From G963668435 sp963668435 (lineage in GTDB: Bacteria; Latescibacterota; Latescibacteria; Latescibacterales; Latescibacteraceae), in assembly GCA_963668435.2 (NCBI GenBank), contig CAXXSC010000003.1, positions 1 through 64,000 of the forward strand: a stretch of DNA of 64,000 nucleotides, written 5' to 3'. The translations under genes and the position numbers were made by a program. Under the pieces are notes generated by a model, which worked only from the letters and a program-made list of their open reading frames with translations, was not told the DNA's origin and searched no databases. Positions 27,702 to 36,070 of the stretch are shown piece by piece (position 1 is the first letter of the stretch; each line of letters starts with the position of its first letter).

Positions 27702-28694
27702 ATGAATATATGCGTACTGGGTGCGGGGAACTGGGGTACGACAGCCGCGCTTCTTCTCCATGGAAACGGTCACCGTGTCAGTCTCTGGGAGTACAATGAA
27801 AAACTCGCAAGGGATATGCTTGAACACCGCGAAAACCGGACTTATCTGCCCGGTGTCGCCATTCCCGATGATCTGAGAGTTGACTGGCGGATAGGGGAAC
27901 TGACTGGTGATGCCGATGTCGTTATATTCGTTGTTCCATCTTCGGTTATGCGGGCGACAGCGAAAGCCCTTGCCGATACAGGTGTTCTGCCTGAGTCGAG
28001 TATACTGGTGTCGCTGTCGAAAGGGCTCGAGCATGGCAGTCTCGAAACCATGACTGCTGTCATCGGGGAGGAACTGCCCGGCCGCAGCCTGGTTGCCATG
28101 TCCGGCCCCTGTATTGCCGCCGAGGTGGCGAGGAAACAGCCGACTACTATTGTTGCTGCCTCGGAAAGCGAATCAGCCGCGACACTCGTGCAGGATCTTT
28201 TTATGGCGCCCTATTTCAGGGTTTACACCTCGGATGATCCCTTGGGTGTTCAGCTCGGCGGAGCGGTCAAGAATATCATCGCGATCGCGGCCGGGATGAA
28301 CGACGGGCTTGGATTCGGGTCGAATGCCAAGAGCGCACTGGTGACAAGGGGCATTGTCGAGTTGAAACGTTTTGCCGATTCACTCGGTGCTCAGCCGGAA
28401 ACATTCAACGGCTTATCCGGCATTGGTGACCTTATCACGACCTGTTTCAGCAGTCACTCGCGGAACCGTCATGTCGGCGAGCAGCTTGCGAAAGGCCGGA
28501 GCCTTGAAGATATCGAGCGCGAGATGGTCATGATTGCCGAGGGTGTGCCCACGACAAAGACTGTCTATGATCATATCGGCGAACACGGAATAGACATGCC
28601 GATCGTTGATACTGTCTACCGGGTACTGTTTGAGGGGCTTGCGCCGGAAGAGGCTGTGAGCGATCTCATGCAGCGTGAGCGCAAGGCGGAGTGA
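27702..28694 (+). CDS. gpsA: Glycerol-3-phosphate dehydrogenase [NAD(P)+]
   Basis: A 330-residue cytoplasmic enzyme reducing dihydroxyacetone phosphate to glycerol 3-phosphate for phospholipid synthesis. It has an N-terminal Rossmann motif (VLGAGNWGTTAA), the SGPCIAAEV signature near residue 133, the catalytic Lys in GGAVKNIIAIAAGM, and the GLSGIGDLITTC block near residue 235. Length is normal. It follows plsY by 53 bases, so two consecutive lipid-synthesis steps are linked. The ribosome binding site (AGGTG) is weak. Confidence 0.96.
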   Translation: MNICVLGAGNWGTTAALLLHGNGHRVSLWEYNEKLARDMLEHRENRTYLPGVAIPDDLRVDWRIGELTGDADVVIFVVPSSVMRATAKALADTGVLPESSILVSLSKGLEHGSLETMTAVIGEELPGRSLVAMSGPCIAAEVARKQPTTIVAASESESAATLVQDLFMAPYFRVYTSDDPLGVQLGGAVKNIIAIAAGMNDGLGFGSNAKSALVTRGIVELKRFADSLGAQPETFNGLSGIGDLITTCFSSHSRNRHVGEQLAKGRSLEDIEREMVMIAEGVPTTKTVYDHIGEHGIDMPIVDTVYRVLFEGLAPEEAVSDLMQRERKAE

Positions 28695-28811
28695 GGGTTT
28701 TCGGTGTGATGCCGACTGATAGTCTTCACTGCGGCTGCCGATTAGCCCGGAATGAATAAAGATTGAATTGTCATTACTGTAATATCATGTCCTATCGAAG
28801 AGGAGTACGTC

Positions 28812-29240
28812 ATGGATGAAGAGCGGAAACGGCGTTACTATTCGATCAGCGATGTTTCACGGATGCTGGACCTCAAGGCCCATGTACTTCGCTACTGGGA
28901 AAGCGAATTTTCCATGCTCCGGCCGAGGAAAAACCGTGCGGGCAATCGTGCCTATACCGAACGCGATATCAAGATTGTCCAGCTCATCAAGGGGCTTGTC
29001 CATGATGAGGGCTATACGATCGAGGGCGCGAGAAAACGCCTGAAAACCCATCGGGAGATTATCGACGAGCAGGTGGCTCTGCCGCTCGATGAAACATTGG
29101 AGTCTCCGGGAGCGGCTAAAGAAAGCGCCTCCACGTCTTTCGATGGCAGCGTTTCCGGCAGGTCGGCGGAAGCTGAAAAAGAGATCAGGGAGATCAGGGC
29201 AGAACTGGTCGATCTTAAGGATATGGTCAAGGATTTGTAG
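28812..29240 (+). CDS. MerR-family transcriptional regulator
   Basis: A 142-residue regulator with an N-terminal MerR winged helix (residues 8-75: YSISDVSRMLDLKAHVLRYW and the wing RKNRAGNRAYTERDI), then a basic helix and an acidic/serine-rich linker ending in a coiled coil. No effector-binding Cys is visible. This short form, lying before proS or after gpsA, is a common genomic companion whose target is unknown. A GAGGAG site 7 bases upstream supports the start. Confidence 0.9.
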   Translation: MDEERKRRYYSISDVSRMLDLKAHVLRYWESEFSMLRPRKNRAGNRAYTERDIKIVQLIKGLVHDEGYTIEGARKRLKTHREIIDEQVALPLDETLESPGAAKESASTSFDGSVSGRSAEAEKEIREIRAELVDLKDMVKDL

Positions 29241-29292
29241 TTGAGGTGTTGGAAATATTAATATCAGTGATAGAATAAATGGAGAATCATGC

Positions 29293-30981
29293 ATGAGAAT
29301 TACGAATTATTTTGTGCCGACCCGCAAGGAAGTGCCCCGTGAGGCGGAGATTCCGAGCCACCAGATGATGCTTCGCGCCGGGCTGATCCGTCAGCACGTG
29401 GCGGGAGCTTACAGTATACTTCCCATGGGCTGGCGTATTTTGAAGAATATTATGAACATTGTCCGTGAGGAAATGGATGCTATCGGTTGTCACGAGTTCT
29501 ATCTCCCGGCGATTTCACCAGGTGATCTATGGCAAAAAAGCGGCCGCTGGAAGACATTCGGCGACGATATGTTCAAGTTCAAGGACCGCAAAGGCCGGGA
29601 AATGTGCCTCGCGCCGACACATGAAGAGGTTTTCACCGAGATCGCCGCGAACGACATCCGGTCCTACCGTGACCTTCCTAAAATGTGGTACCAGATCCAG
29701 ACCAAATTCCGTGATGAGGTCAGGCCGCGTTCGGGTCTTTTGAGGGTTCGCCAGTTTTTCATGAAAGATGCCTATTCGTTCGACGCCACCATGGAGGGGC
29801 TCGATAAAAGTTACAGCCTTCAGCGCGGAGCATATCTCAGGATTTTCGGACGCGCAGGGCTGGATGTCAAGGTTGTCAAAGCCTCATCCGGTGCTATGGG
29901 CGGCCGCGACTGCGAGGAGTTCATGCTCCTGTCCGAGTCGGGTGACGACGAAATCGTCAACTGCTCTTCATGCAGTTATGCCTCCAATCAGGAGGTCGCT
30001 GACTCGAAGATAGAGAAAGTCTCCGGTGAACCCGGCGAGCTGACGAAAGTTTCAACACCGGGTATGCGGACTATCGACGAGGTTTCGGCTTTTCTTAAGA
30101 TCAAGTCCTCGCTTTTGGTGAAATCCCTGCTGTACAAGAAAGATGACGGTTCGCTCGTGTTTGTCCTTGTCCGCGGCGACCATCAGGTGGATGACGGCAA
30201 GCTGGAGGCTGTCCTTGGAGACTGTATGCCTGCGGATGCCGAGGATGTCAAGAAACTTACCGGCGCAGATATCGGCTACATCAGCCCGGTCGGCCTGAAG
30301 GATGTCACGGTTATCGCCGATCCCTCGCTCGAGGGTATGCAGGGGCTTGTCGCCGGGGCGAACGAGAACGAATTCCATGTCACAGGTGTCGATATGGCCC
30401 GCGATATCAATGTCGAACGTTTTACGCCGCTCAGAACTGTCGAGGCGGGCGAGGCCTGTATTAACTGCGGTGCGCCACTCGAGGTTTCCCGCGCGATCGA
30501 GGTCGGTCATATATTCAAGCTGGGAACGCGCTACACGGAGGCCCTGGATGCCCTGTTCCTCGACGAGAACGGCGAGAACAAGCCGATTATCATGGGTTCC
30601 TACGGTATCGGTGTCGAACGTATCATGGCCGGTGCAATCGAGACCCATTTTGATGGAACTGTCATGAAATGGCCGAAAGAGATCGCACCGTTCTCGGTGC
30701 AGATAATGCCGCTTAACGTGAGTAGCGATACCTGCCGTGAGGCCGCTGAAAAGCTGTATGATACGCTGAAAGACAAGAAGGTGGAGGTGCTTCTCGACGA
30801 CCGTGACGAGCGCGCCGGTGTCAAGTTTAAAGATGCTGACCTATTTGGTATTCCTGTCGTGGTTGTCGTTGGTGACCGCAGTCTCAAGGAAGGTGTTATC
30901 GAGGTCAGGAATCGTGCCGATGAAAGCACCGAAATGGTTAAGGTCGAGGATGTTGCCGACTATGTGCTGAAATTGCTTTAG
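29293..30981 (+). CDS. proS: Prolyl-tRNA synthetase (bacterial type with editing domain)
   Basis: A 562-residue class II synthetase that charges tRNA-Pro. Class II motif 2 (KFRDEVRPRSGLLRVRQF) and motif 3 (GSYGIGVERIMAGAIE) are present, with the inserted editing domain between them (about 225-400) and the anticodon-binding domain at the end (from about 460). It is typical in length. GGAG lies 8 bases before the ATG, 52 bases after the MerR gene. Confidence 0.97.
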   Translation: MRITNYFVPTRKEVPREAEIPSHQMMLRAGLIRQHVAGAYSILPMGWRILKNIMNIVREEMDAIGCHEFYLPAISPGDLWQKSGRWKTFGDDMFKFKDRKGREMCLAPTHEEVFTEIAANDIRSYRDLPKMWYQIQTKFRDEVRPRSGLLRVRQFFMKDAYSFDATMEGLDKSYSLQRGAYLRIFGRAGLDVKVVKASSGAMGGRDCEEFMLLSESGDDEIVNCSSCSYASNQEVADSKIEKVSGEPGELTKVSTPGMRTIDEVSAFLKIKSSLLVKSLLYKKDDGSLVFVLVRGDHQVDDGKLEAVLGDCMPADAEDVKKLTGADIGYISPVGLKDVTVIADPSLEGMQGLVAGANENEFHVTGVDMARDINVERFTPLRTVEAGEACINCGAPLEVSRAIEVGHIFKLGTRYTEALDALFLDENGENKPIIMGSYGIGVERIMAGAIETHFDGTVMKWPKEIAPFSVQIMPLNVSSDTCREAAEKLYDTLKDKKVEVLLDDRDERAGVKFKDADLFGIPVVVVVGDRSLKEGVIEVRNRADESTEMVKVEDVADYVLKLL

Positions 30982-31002
30982 TGCTTGCCGCCGTTAAAAT
31001 TA

Positions 31003-31031
31003 TTGACTTTCTAACAACAAATATATATATT
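31003..31031 (+). promoter_or_regulatory. Sigma-70-like promoter for sppA
   Basis: TTGACT, a 17-base spacer and TATATT differ from the -35 and -10 consensus by one base each. The -10 box ends 28 bases before the sppA ATG. This is read from sequence only. Confidence 0.6.
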
Positions 31032-31059
31032 AAAAGTCTGACTTTCGGAGCGTTTTGCC

Positions 31060-31938
31060 ATGATGAATCGACGCGACATCCTCCTCGGAGCGGCCCTATT
31101 GTTTGTAGTAGCGGGCCTTGTGTTTATGGCACTTGTCGTGCTTGTTTCTGTCGGCGGCGAGGGTTTCGGCACGTTGGAAAAGTCGGTGGCTCTGATTAAT
31201 ATTCAGGGTGCCATCTACGATCCTATGCCGGTTGTTGAACAGCTCGAGCGTTACTTGCGTGATGATAATATCACCGCTATTGTGCTCAGGCTCAATACCC
31301 CCGGCGGCGGCATCTCCGCGACCCAGGAAATATACGAAACCGTGTATAAGGCGCGTGATGCAGGCAAGATGGTCGTGGCCTCGATGGGTACGGTTGCTGC
31401 GAGCGGCGGTTATTACATTGCTGCGGCCTGTGATACAATCATGGCGACACCGGGAACGATAACAGGCAGTATCGGTGTTATCGCTTCGTTCTCGGAAATA
31501 TCCGAACTGCTCGAAAAGATCGGTGTTAAGACAAATACCCGAATTTCGGGCAAGTACAAGGATACGGGCACAATAACCCGTGAGATGCGCGACGACGAAA
31601 AGGCGCTTCTCGACGAGGTCATCATGGACAGTTACGAGCAGTTTCTCGAGGCTGTCTGTGAGGGACGTGATCTTGACGAGGATTATGTCCGGGAATATGC
31701 GGATGGGCGTGTTTTCACCGGGCGCATGGCGTTGGATTACGGTTTTGTCGATGCACTGGGCACCTATCAGGATGCCATCGATCTTGCCGGCGACATGACA
31801 GGGCTCGGGATAGATCCTCCCATTGTTCAGGAAAAGGATGATCTTTTCTGGGAAATGCTCATGGAAGGAACATCGAAAGCAGTTACCCGCGGTATCGAAC
31901 GAACGATTCCGCGCATTTCCTATATGTGGCTTCAGTAA
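31060..31938 (+). CDS. sppA: Signal peptide peptidase SppA (short form)
   Basis: A 292-residue membrane serine protease of family S49 that degrades cleaved signal peptides. One membrane helix is at residues 8-32. The catalytic Ser is in VAASGGYYIAA (near residue 112) and the Lys general base in ISGKYKD (near residue 165). NTPGGGISATQEIY is the oxyanion-side signature. The length matches the 36-kDa type found in Gram-positive and many other bacteria rather than the duplicated E. coli form. It is preceded by a near-consensus promoter. Confidence 0.92.
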   Translation: MMNRRDILLGAALLFVVAGLVFMALVVLVSVGGEGFGTLEKSVALINIQGAIYDPMPVVEQLERYLRDDNITAIVLRLNTPGGGISATQEIYETVYKARDAGKMVVASMGTVAASGGYYIAAACDTIMATPGTITGSIGVIASFSEISELLEKIGVKTNTRISGKYKDTGTITREMRDDEKALLDEVIMDSYEQFLEAVCEGRDLDEDYVREYADGRVFTGRMALDYGFVDALGTYQDAIDLAGDMTGLGIDPPIVQEKDDLFWEMLMEGTSKAVTRGIERTIPRISYMWLQ

Positions 31939-31996
31939 TAATCTGAATAGACGGCTGTTATGCTATAGAGAAAGAACCGGCGAAAGGAGTGTTTAC

Positions 31997-32269
31997 ATGA
32001 CCAAGGCTGACGTAATCGCACGCATTGCATCGCAAACAGGTTTGACTAAGACCGATGTGCGCGAGGTTGTCGAGGGATTCCTCGATTCTGTCAAGTACGC
32101 GCTGAAAAAGGACGATCCCCTCGAGATCAGGGGCTTTGGCACTTTTCAGCTCGTCAGCCGTGCTCCGAGAAAAGCAAGAAATCCGAGAACGGGCGAGGAA
32201 GTTGCCATTCCCGCACGCCGTCAGCCGGTTTTCAAGCCCTCTAAAGACCTGAAAAAAGAACTGTTATAA
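31997..32269 (+). CDS. HU/IHF-family DNA-binding protein
   Basis: A 90-residue histone-like protein that bends DNA as a dimer. It has the usual fold order: N-terminal helices, the LEIRGFGTFQL strand, the flexible arm with RKARNPRTGEEVAIPARR, and a closing PVFKPSKDLKK helix. The AAAGGAG site 7 bases upstream fixes the start. It follows sppA by 58 bases and precedes a tiny basic protein, so the two small nucleic-acid-binding genes may be cotranscribed. Confidence 0.95.
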   Translation: MTKADVIARIASQTGLTKTDVREVVEGFLDSVKYALKKDDPLEIRGFGTFQLVSRAPRKARNPRTGEEVAIPARRQPVFKPSKDLKKELL

Positions 32270-32302
32270 GACATAATATCAACACTTTACAAGGAGTCTG
32301 CG

Positions 32303-32395
32303 GTGCCCTGCGGAAAGAAGAGAAAACGCCACAAAATCGCAACGCACAAGCGTAAAAAACGTCTGAGAAAAGACAGGCATAAAAAGAAAAAATAA
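32303..32395 (+). CDS. 30-residue basic protein, AURKAIP1/COX24 (bS22-like) type
   Basis: A GTG-started reading frame encodes 30 residues, about half Lys or Arg, starting MPCGKKRKRHK and ending in a Lys run. The pattern GKKRKRHK-x-ATHKRKKR is that of small proteins annotated AURKAIP1/COX24-domain in Bacteroidota and relatives, related to bS22-like ribosomal peptides (family knowledge). AAGGAG lies 7 bases before the GTG. It is too short for standard gene finding. It lies 33 bases after the HU-like gene and 51 bases before the tRNA. Confidence 0.8.
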   Translation: MPCGKKRKRHKIATHKRKKRLRKDRHKKKK

Positions 32396-32446
32396 TGGCT
32401 TGACGTTTCGGTTTATCCGAATGAGGCGTTGCGCCTGAAAGCTTGC

Positions 32447-32523
<77 letters not shown>

Positions 32524-32530
32524 TAGTATA

Positions 32531-32570
32531 AAACAGGGACTTGGAGATAATTCCGAGTCCCTGTTTTTTT
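32531..32570 (+). terminator. Terminator downstream of tRNA-Arg
   Basis: The stem AAACAGGGACT / AGTCCCTGTTT (extended by GGA/TCC) is followed by seven T. It starts 8 bases after the tRNA CCA end. Confidence 0.93.
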
Positions 32571-32692
32571 GTTTCAGACTCGACTCAATCTATACTGCAT
32601 ATTCCATATTAATCAAAAGAATTCCTCGGAGCTCTACTCCTGGGTCGTTCATTCATGAATGGCTCGAAAAGCAATGGTAAATAGAAATAAGT

Positions 32693-32833
32693 CTAATAAT
32701 CCTCGCCAATCATACTTCTCTTTACCAAAACAGGCCTGTTTTCGAGATCCCTATTCAGTTTCGCCACGGAGTCTTTGTCCGAGGCCGCCACGAGCCCTGC
32801 CGATGCGGCTTTTATGAAAGTCCGGCGTTTCAT
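32693..32833 (-). pseudogene. 46-residue Tat-signal remnant
   Basis: A minus-strand frame with an AAGGAG site encodes MKRRTFIKAASAGLVAAS, the start of a Tat signal peptide, and then only about 28 further residues ending in SMIGEDY. No mature enzyme domain is left. It looks like an internally deleted gene, the N-terminus of a Tat-exported oxidoreductase joined to another segment or its own C-terminus. A genuine tiny exported peptide is the alternative. Confidence 0.5.
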
Positions 32834-33025
32834 TAGATATAACTCCTTTAATTGTGCGTGAGCGCCATTCGGGATTTGTCCACGCTGAAATTGCTTTGAA
32901 TACAATTATACGTTCAGTATATATCACTGAGGTGGGGCTATCATGGATGAAAAAGCTATCTGAGGATTATATGTCAGGCGCGTTTTTCTGCCGGATTTTG
33001 AAATGCTTATAAAACGAGGTGCGCG

Positions 33026-34129
33026 ATGAAATCGAATACATCTCTTTCACGAAGGTCTTTTCTCGCGGGCGGAACTGCCGGTATCGCGGCAACTCTTGCC
33101 GGAAACAGGATGACTTCAGCAGCAGACAGCAAAAGGCCTCGTGTTGTGAGGGTGACTGATACGCAGGCGACTTCCTGGGATTACAGTGTCGATCCCAAGA
33201 AAACAGACAAGCGGTTCTGGGATTATATCGATCAGGACGTGACAGACAAGATGTTTGACAAAGGTCTCTGCGGTCTCACCGGCACTGACAATGCAGGTGC
33301 TGCCTGGCGCAGTGTCATGGGCACTTTTCGCCCCGACGATACTGTGGCGATCAAGATCAACTGCAATAACGTAGAGGATGTGGACGGTGTCACGACGAAC
33401 CGTATGGACGCGACTATCCCATTGATAAATGCAGTTCTCAGCGGTCTTGTGGGTGATCTTGGCGCAGAGGCCGGGAATATAACCGTTTTCGACACCTCAC
33501 GGCCGATACAGACCGCAGTGCTTTTCGATCGCTGCCGTTTTCGCGAGGTGCGCTGGGTATCAAGCAGGACAAGTGACCGCTGGGACAGGGGAGAGCAGGT
33601 GACTTTACGCGATTTGCCGAAGCCGGGTGGCCAGTACTTTCTGCCGAAAGCAATAACGGGTGCCAAACATCTGATAAACCTTTCGTTGTTCAAGGCCCAT
33701 GACTGCGGTGTGACCGGCGCCATGAAAAACCATTATGGTTCGATTCCGAGCCCGCACCATCTTCACAGCGAATACCGTGACAGCGGCAGTTATATCGGTG
33801 ATATAAACAATCATCCCCAGATAAGGAGCAAGACGAGGCTTTGTGTCTGCGATGGTCTTTTCGGAAACTGGCACAATAATGTCTGGGAGCCGAGGGCATG
33901 GAAAACATTTGGCGATGGCTCGCCGAACAGCCTGTTTTTCAGTCTCGATCCGGTCGCGCTCGATTCTGTTCTGGTCGACCATATAATCAGAGAATGTGAA
34001 ATGCACGACGACTGTCTGGCACTGGAACGCGCTAAAAACCATGCTTTCCTCGAGGTTGCCATGGACTATCACAAGCTTGGAGTCTACGAGTTGAGCCCGT
34101 TCAGAAAGATCGATTATCAGTTAGTATGA
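33026..34129 (+). CDS. Tat-exported DUF362-family protein
   Basis: A 367-residue protein with a twin-arginine signal (LSRRSFLAGG) followed by a DUF362-type domain. The family signatures are visible: DDTVAIKINCNN near residue 110, ITVFDTSRP, HLINLSLFKAHDCGVTGAMKNHYG near residue 215 (quoted in part: FKAHDCGVTGAMKNHYG) and DPVALDSVLVD near residue 315. DUF362 proteins are often called iron-sulfur or uncharacterised; their reaction is unknown and few conserved Cys are seen here. It is exported folded, which suggests a cofactor. It stands alone, with a GAGGTG site 5 bases upstream. Confidence 0.82.
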   Translation: MKSNTSLSRRSFLAGGTAGIAATLAGNRMTSAADSKRPRVVRVTDTQATSWDYSVDPKKTDKRFWDYIDQDVTDKMFDKGLCGLTGTDNAGAAWRSVMGTFRPDDTVAIKINCNNVEDVDGVTTNRMDATIPLINAVLSGLVGDLGAEAGNITVFDTSRPIQTAVLFDRCRFREVRWVSSRTSDRWDRGEQVTLRDLPKPGGQYFLPKAITGAKHLINLSLFKAHDCGVTGAMKNHYGSIPSPHHLHSEYRDSGSYIGDINNHPQIRSKTRLCVCDGLFGNWHNNVWEPRAWKTFGDGSPNSLFFSLDPVALDSVLVDHIIRECEMHDDCLALERAKNHAFLEVAMDYHKLGVYELSPFRKIDYQLV

Positions 34130-34330
34130 TCCTGGAACTGTAGGAAACGTGAATCGTATCAGGATTTGTGTATGATCGGGTGACCTTATTTGCCTTGCTG
34201 ATGTCTACTTTAAACTGTGCTTTGTTCTTGTGAAAAGAACTTGTTATCGTTATTATAGAACGTATCAATATGCTTGAAAAATATCATGTTTGGCAGAATA
34301 ATGCCGAATTCATTCAAGATGGAGATTTTC

Positions 34331-35023
34331 ATGAAAAGAATGCTGCTCACCCTGTCGATTTTCTCGCTGATATTATCTTTTGGCTGCGCTTCAGGTATGA
34401 AAGTCCCGCCGGTCAAACATCCCGACAGCTCGTCCTGGGAGGCTCTTTTTGCCCCGGACCTCTCGAACGCCGTTTATCCCAAAGGCATCTGGAGTTTCGA
34501 TAACGGCATTCTGACCGCGACCGAGGACCAGTGCATCTGGACAAACAGGGATTACGACAATTTTGTTATCGATCTGGAATTCAAGAACGACCACGAAACC
34601 AACAGCGGTGTCATCGTGTACTGTAGTGATATCGACAACTGGATTCCCAATTCGGTCGAGGTTCAGATTGCAGATGACTATGCTGAAAAATGGGCAAACA
34701 GCGATAAAACCTGGCAGTGCGCTGCGATTTTCGGGCATCTTGCCGCGAGGAAAAGCGTGGTCAAAAAGCCCGGAGAATGGAATCGTTACACGATTACCTG
34801 TGTTGACCACATGATTTATGTCATGCTCAACGGCGAACAGGTCACCGAGATGGATATGCGTCTGTGGACCAGCGCGAAAAAGAATCCCGACGGCAGCGAT
34901 ATACCTTCCTGGCTCAGCACGCCGTTTGCTGAACTGGCAACGAAAGGGCGGATTGGTTTCCAGGGCAAACATGCAGGTGCGCCGATCTATTTCCGCAACC
35001 TCAGAATAAAAGAGCTCAAGTGA
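34331..35023 (+). CDS. DUF1080 lipoprotein (3-keto-disaccharide hydrolase-like)
   Basis: A 230-residue lipoprotein (lipobox SFGC near residue 19) carrying one DUF1080 concanavalin-like domain. Typical segments are GIWSFDNGILTA, NFVIDLEFKND..NSGVIVYC and PGEWNRYTITC; it ends YFRNLRIKELK. Some members of this family cleave 3-keto-glycosides by elimination or hydrolysis (established for the family, not for this protein). GGAG (34321-34324) 6 bases before the ATG decides this start over an upstream in-frame Met at 34274. It is the first of three DUF1080 domains in the window. Confidence 0.87.
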   Translation: MKRMLLTLSIFSLILSFGCASGMKVPPVKHPDSSSWEALFAPDLSNAVYPKGIWSFDNGILTATEDQCIWTNRDYDNFVIDLEFKNDHETNSGVIVYCSDIDNWIPNSVEVQIADDYAEKWANSDKTWQCAAIFGHLAARKSVVKKPGEWNRYTITCVDHMIYVMLNGEQVTEMDMRLWTSAKKNPDGSDIPSWLSTPFAELATKGRIGFQGKHAGAPIYFRNLRIKELK

Positions 35024-35279
35024 CGTCCCGCGGCTAAAATGAACAGTGATACTGTCTGTGCAGGAGCAGGCTGATTACGGTTTTCTCTTTTTCGGCTGTA
35101 TCTGGTGGTAAAAAAGTGTTAAGAAGTGTAAAATGATGTTAAACCATTCCGTTGTTTAAGGCGTTAAATATGTATGACGGTTTTTGTGCTGTGAATAACA
35201 TTTTGTACTTTATATGACATATAACCTGAAAGCAGTTCGTGATTACATATCTGCACAGATAGTTAAAGGAGGAGCTGCC

Positions 35280-36050
35280 ATGAATCGTATTTCTTATGTT
35301 AATAAATACGTAGTCGTATTACTTATGATGTGCGCGACAGCTTTTTCCGTTGTCAGTGCCTCGGCCCAGACAAACACCAAAAAAGGTGAGATAATAGTCG
35401 GCGCCAAGATCGATGGTTACATCCATCTCGTACCCATCACCTGTTCGCTGTACAGGAACGACAACCGTATGGCGCTCGAGGGGCTGGCCGAGGGAATCAG
35501 GACATTTAGTGAGATCACGCCAAAGATCGACCAGAATATCAAGATCGACGATCCGCGTATTATGGCCTATCCTTTCATTTATATCAATACCGGTAATGAT
35601 TTCGAATTGCTCGAAACAGAAAAGAAACAGCTTGGCGAGTATCTGAAATCAGGTGGTTTTGTCCTGCTTGAGTTTGACATTCTCGCTTTTCGTGGGTTGA
35701 AAAAAATACTGCCCGGCGAAATTCGTATCAAACCGATTGCCGACAATCACGAAGTCTACAAAATGCCTTTCGATGTCCCGGCGACATCCTGGAACAGGGT
35801 TGTCTCGGAGCGTCTCGGACAGGGCTATACCGCGGATATGCCGGTGGGGGCGTATCTTACTGGGCTTTTCTATAAAGGAAAGCTCGTCGGCATCTATTCC
35901 GACAAGAAAATCGATAACTGGAACCGACGCTTGAATGACAGGAGCGCCTCGGTCGACCTGCGAAGCAGTGCGCCGATAAACACCAATATCAAGTTCGGCA
36001 TCAACATGCTTCATTATGCGACAAATAAATTTTATGGGGATGGCAAGTGA
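35280..36050 (+). CDS. Exported DUF4159-domain protein
   Basis: A 256-residue protein with a signal peptide (to about residue 32, SASAQ). The mature part resembles the DUF4159 fold: an N-terminal EIIVGAKIDG strand, the segment DPRIMAYPFIYINTG near residue 100, and EKKQLGEYLKSGGFVLLEFD near residue 130. DUF4159 has a glutamine-amidotransferase-like Rossmann shape; function is unknown. AAAGGAGGAG lies 6 bases before the ATG. It is followed by a convergent PAS regulator gene. Confidence 0.78.
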   Translation: MNRISYVNKYVVVLLMMCATAFSVVSASAQTNTKKGEIIVGAKIDGYIHLVPITCSLYRNDNRMALEGLAEGIRTFSEITPKIDQNIKIDDPRIMAYPFIYINTGNDFELLETEKKQLGEYLKSGGFVLLEFDILAFRGLKKILPGEIRIKPIADNHEVYKMPFDVPATSWNRVVSERLGQGYTADMPVGAYLTGLFYKGKLVGIYSDKKIDNWNRRLNDRSASVDLRSSAPINTNIKFGINMLHYATNKFYGDGK

Positions 36051-36070
36051 GGATGTTGCAAGTCGTGATG

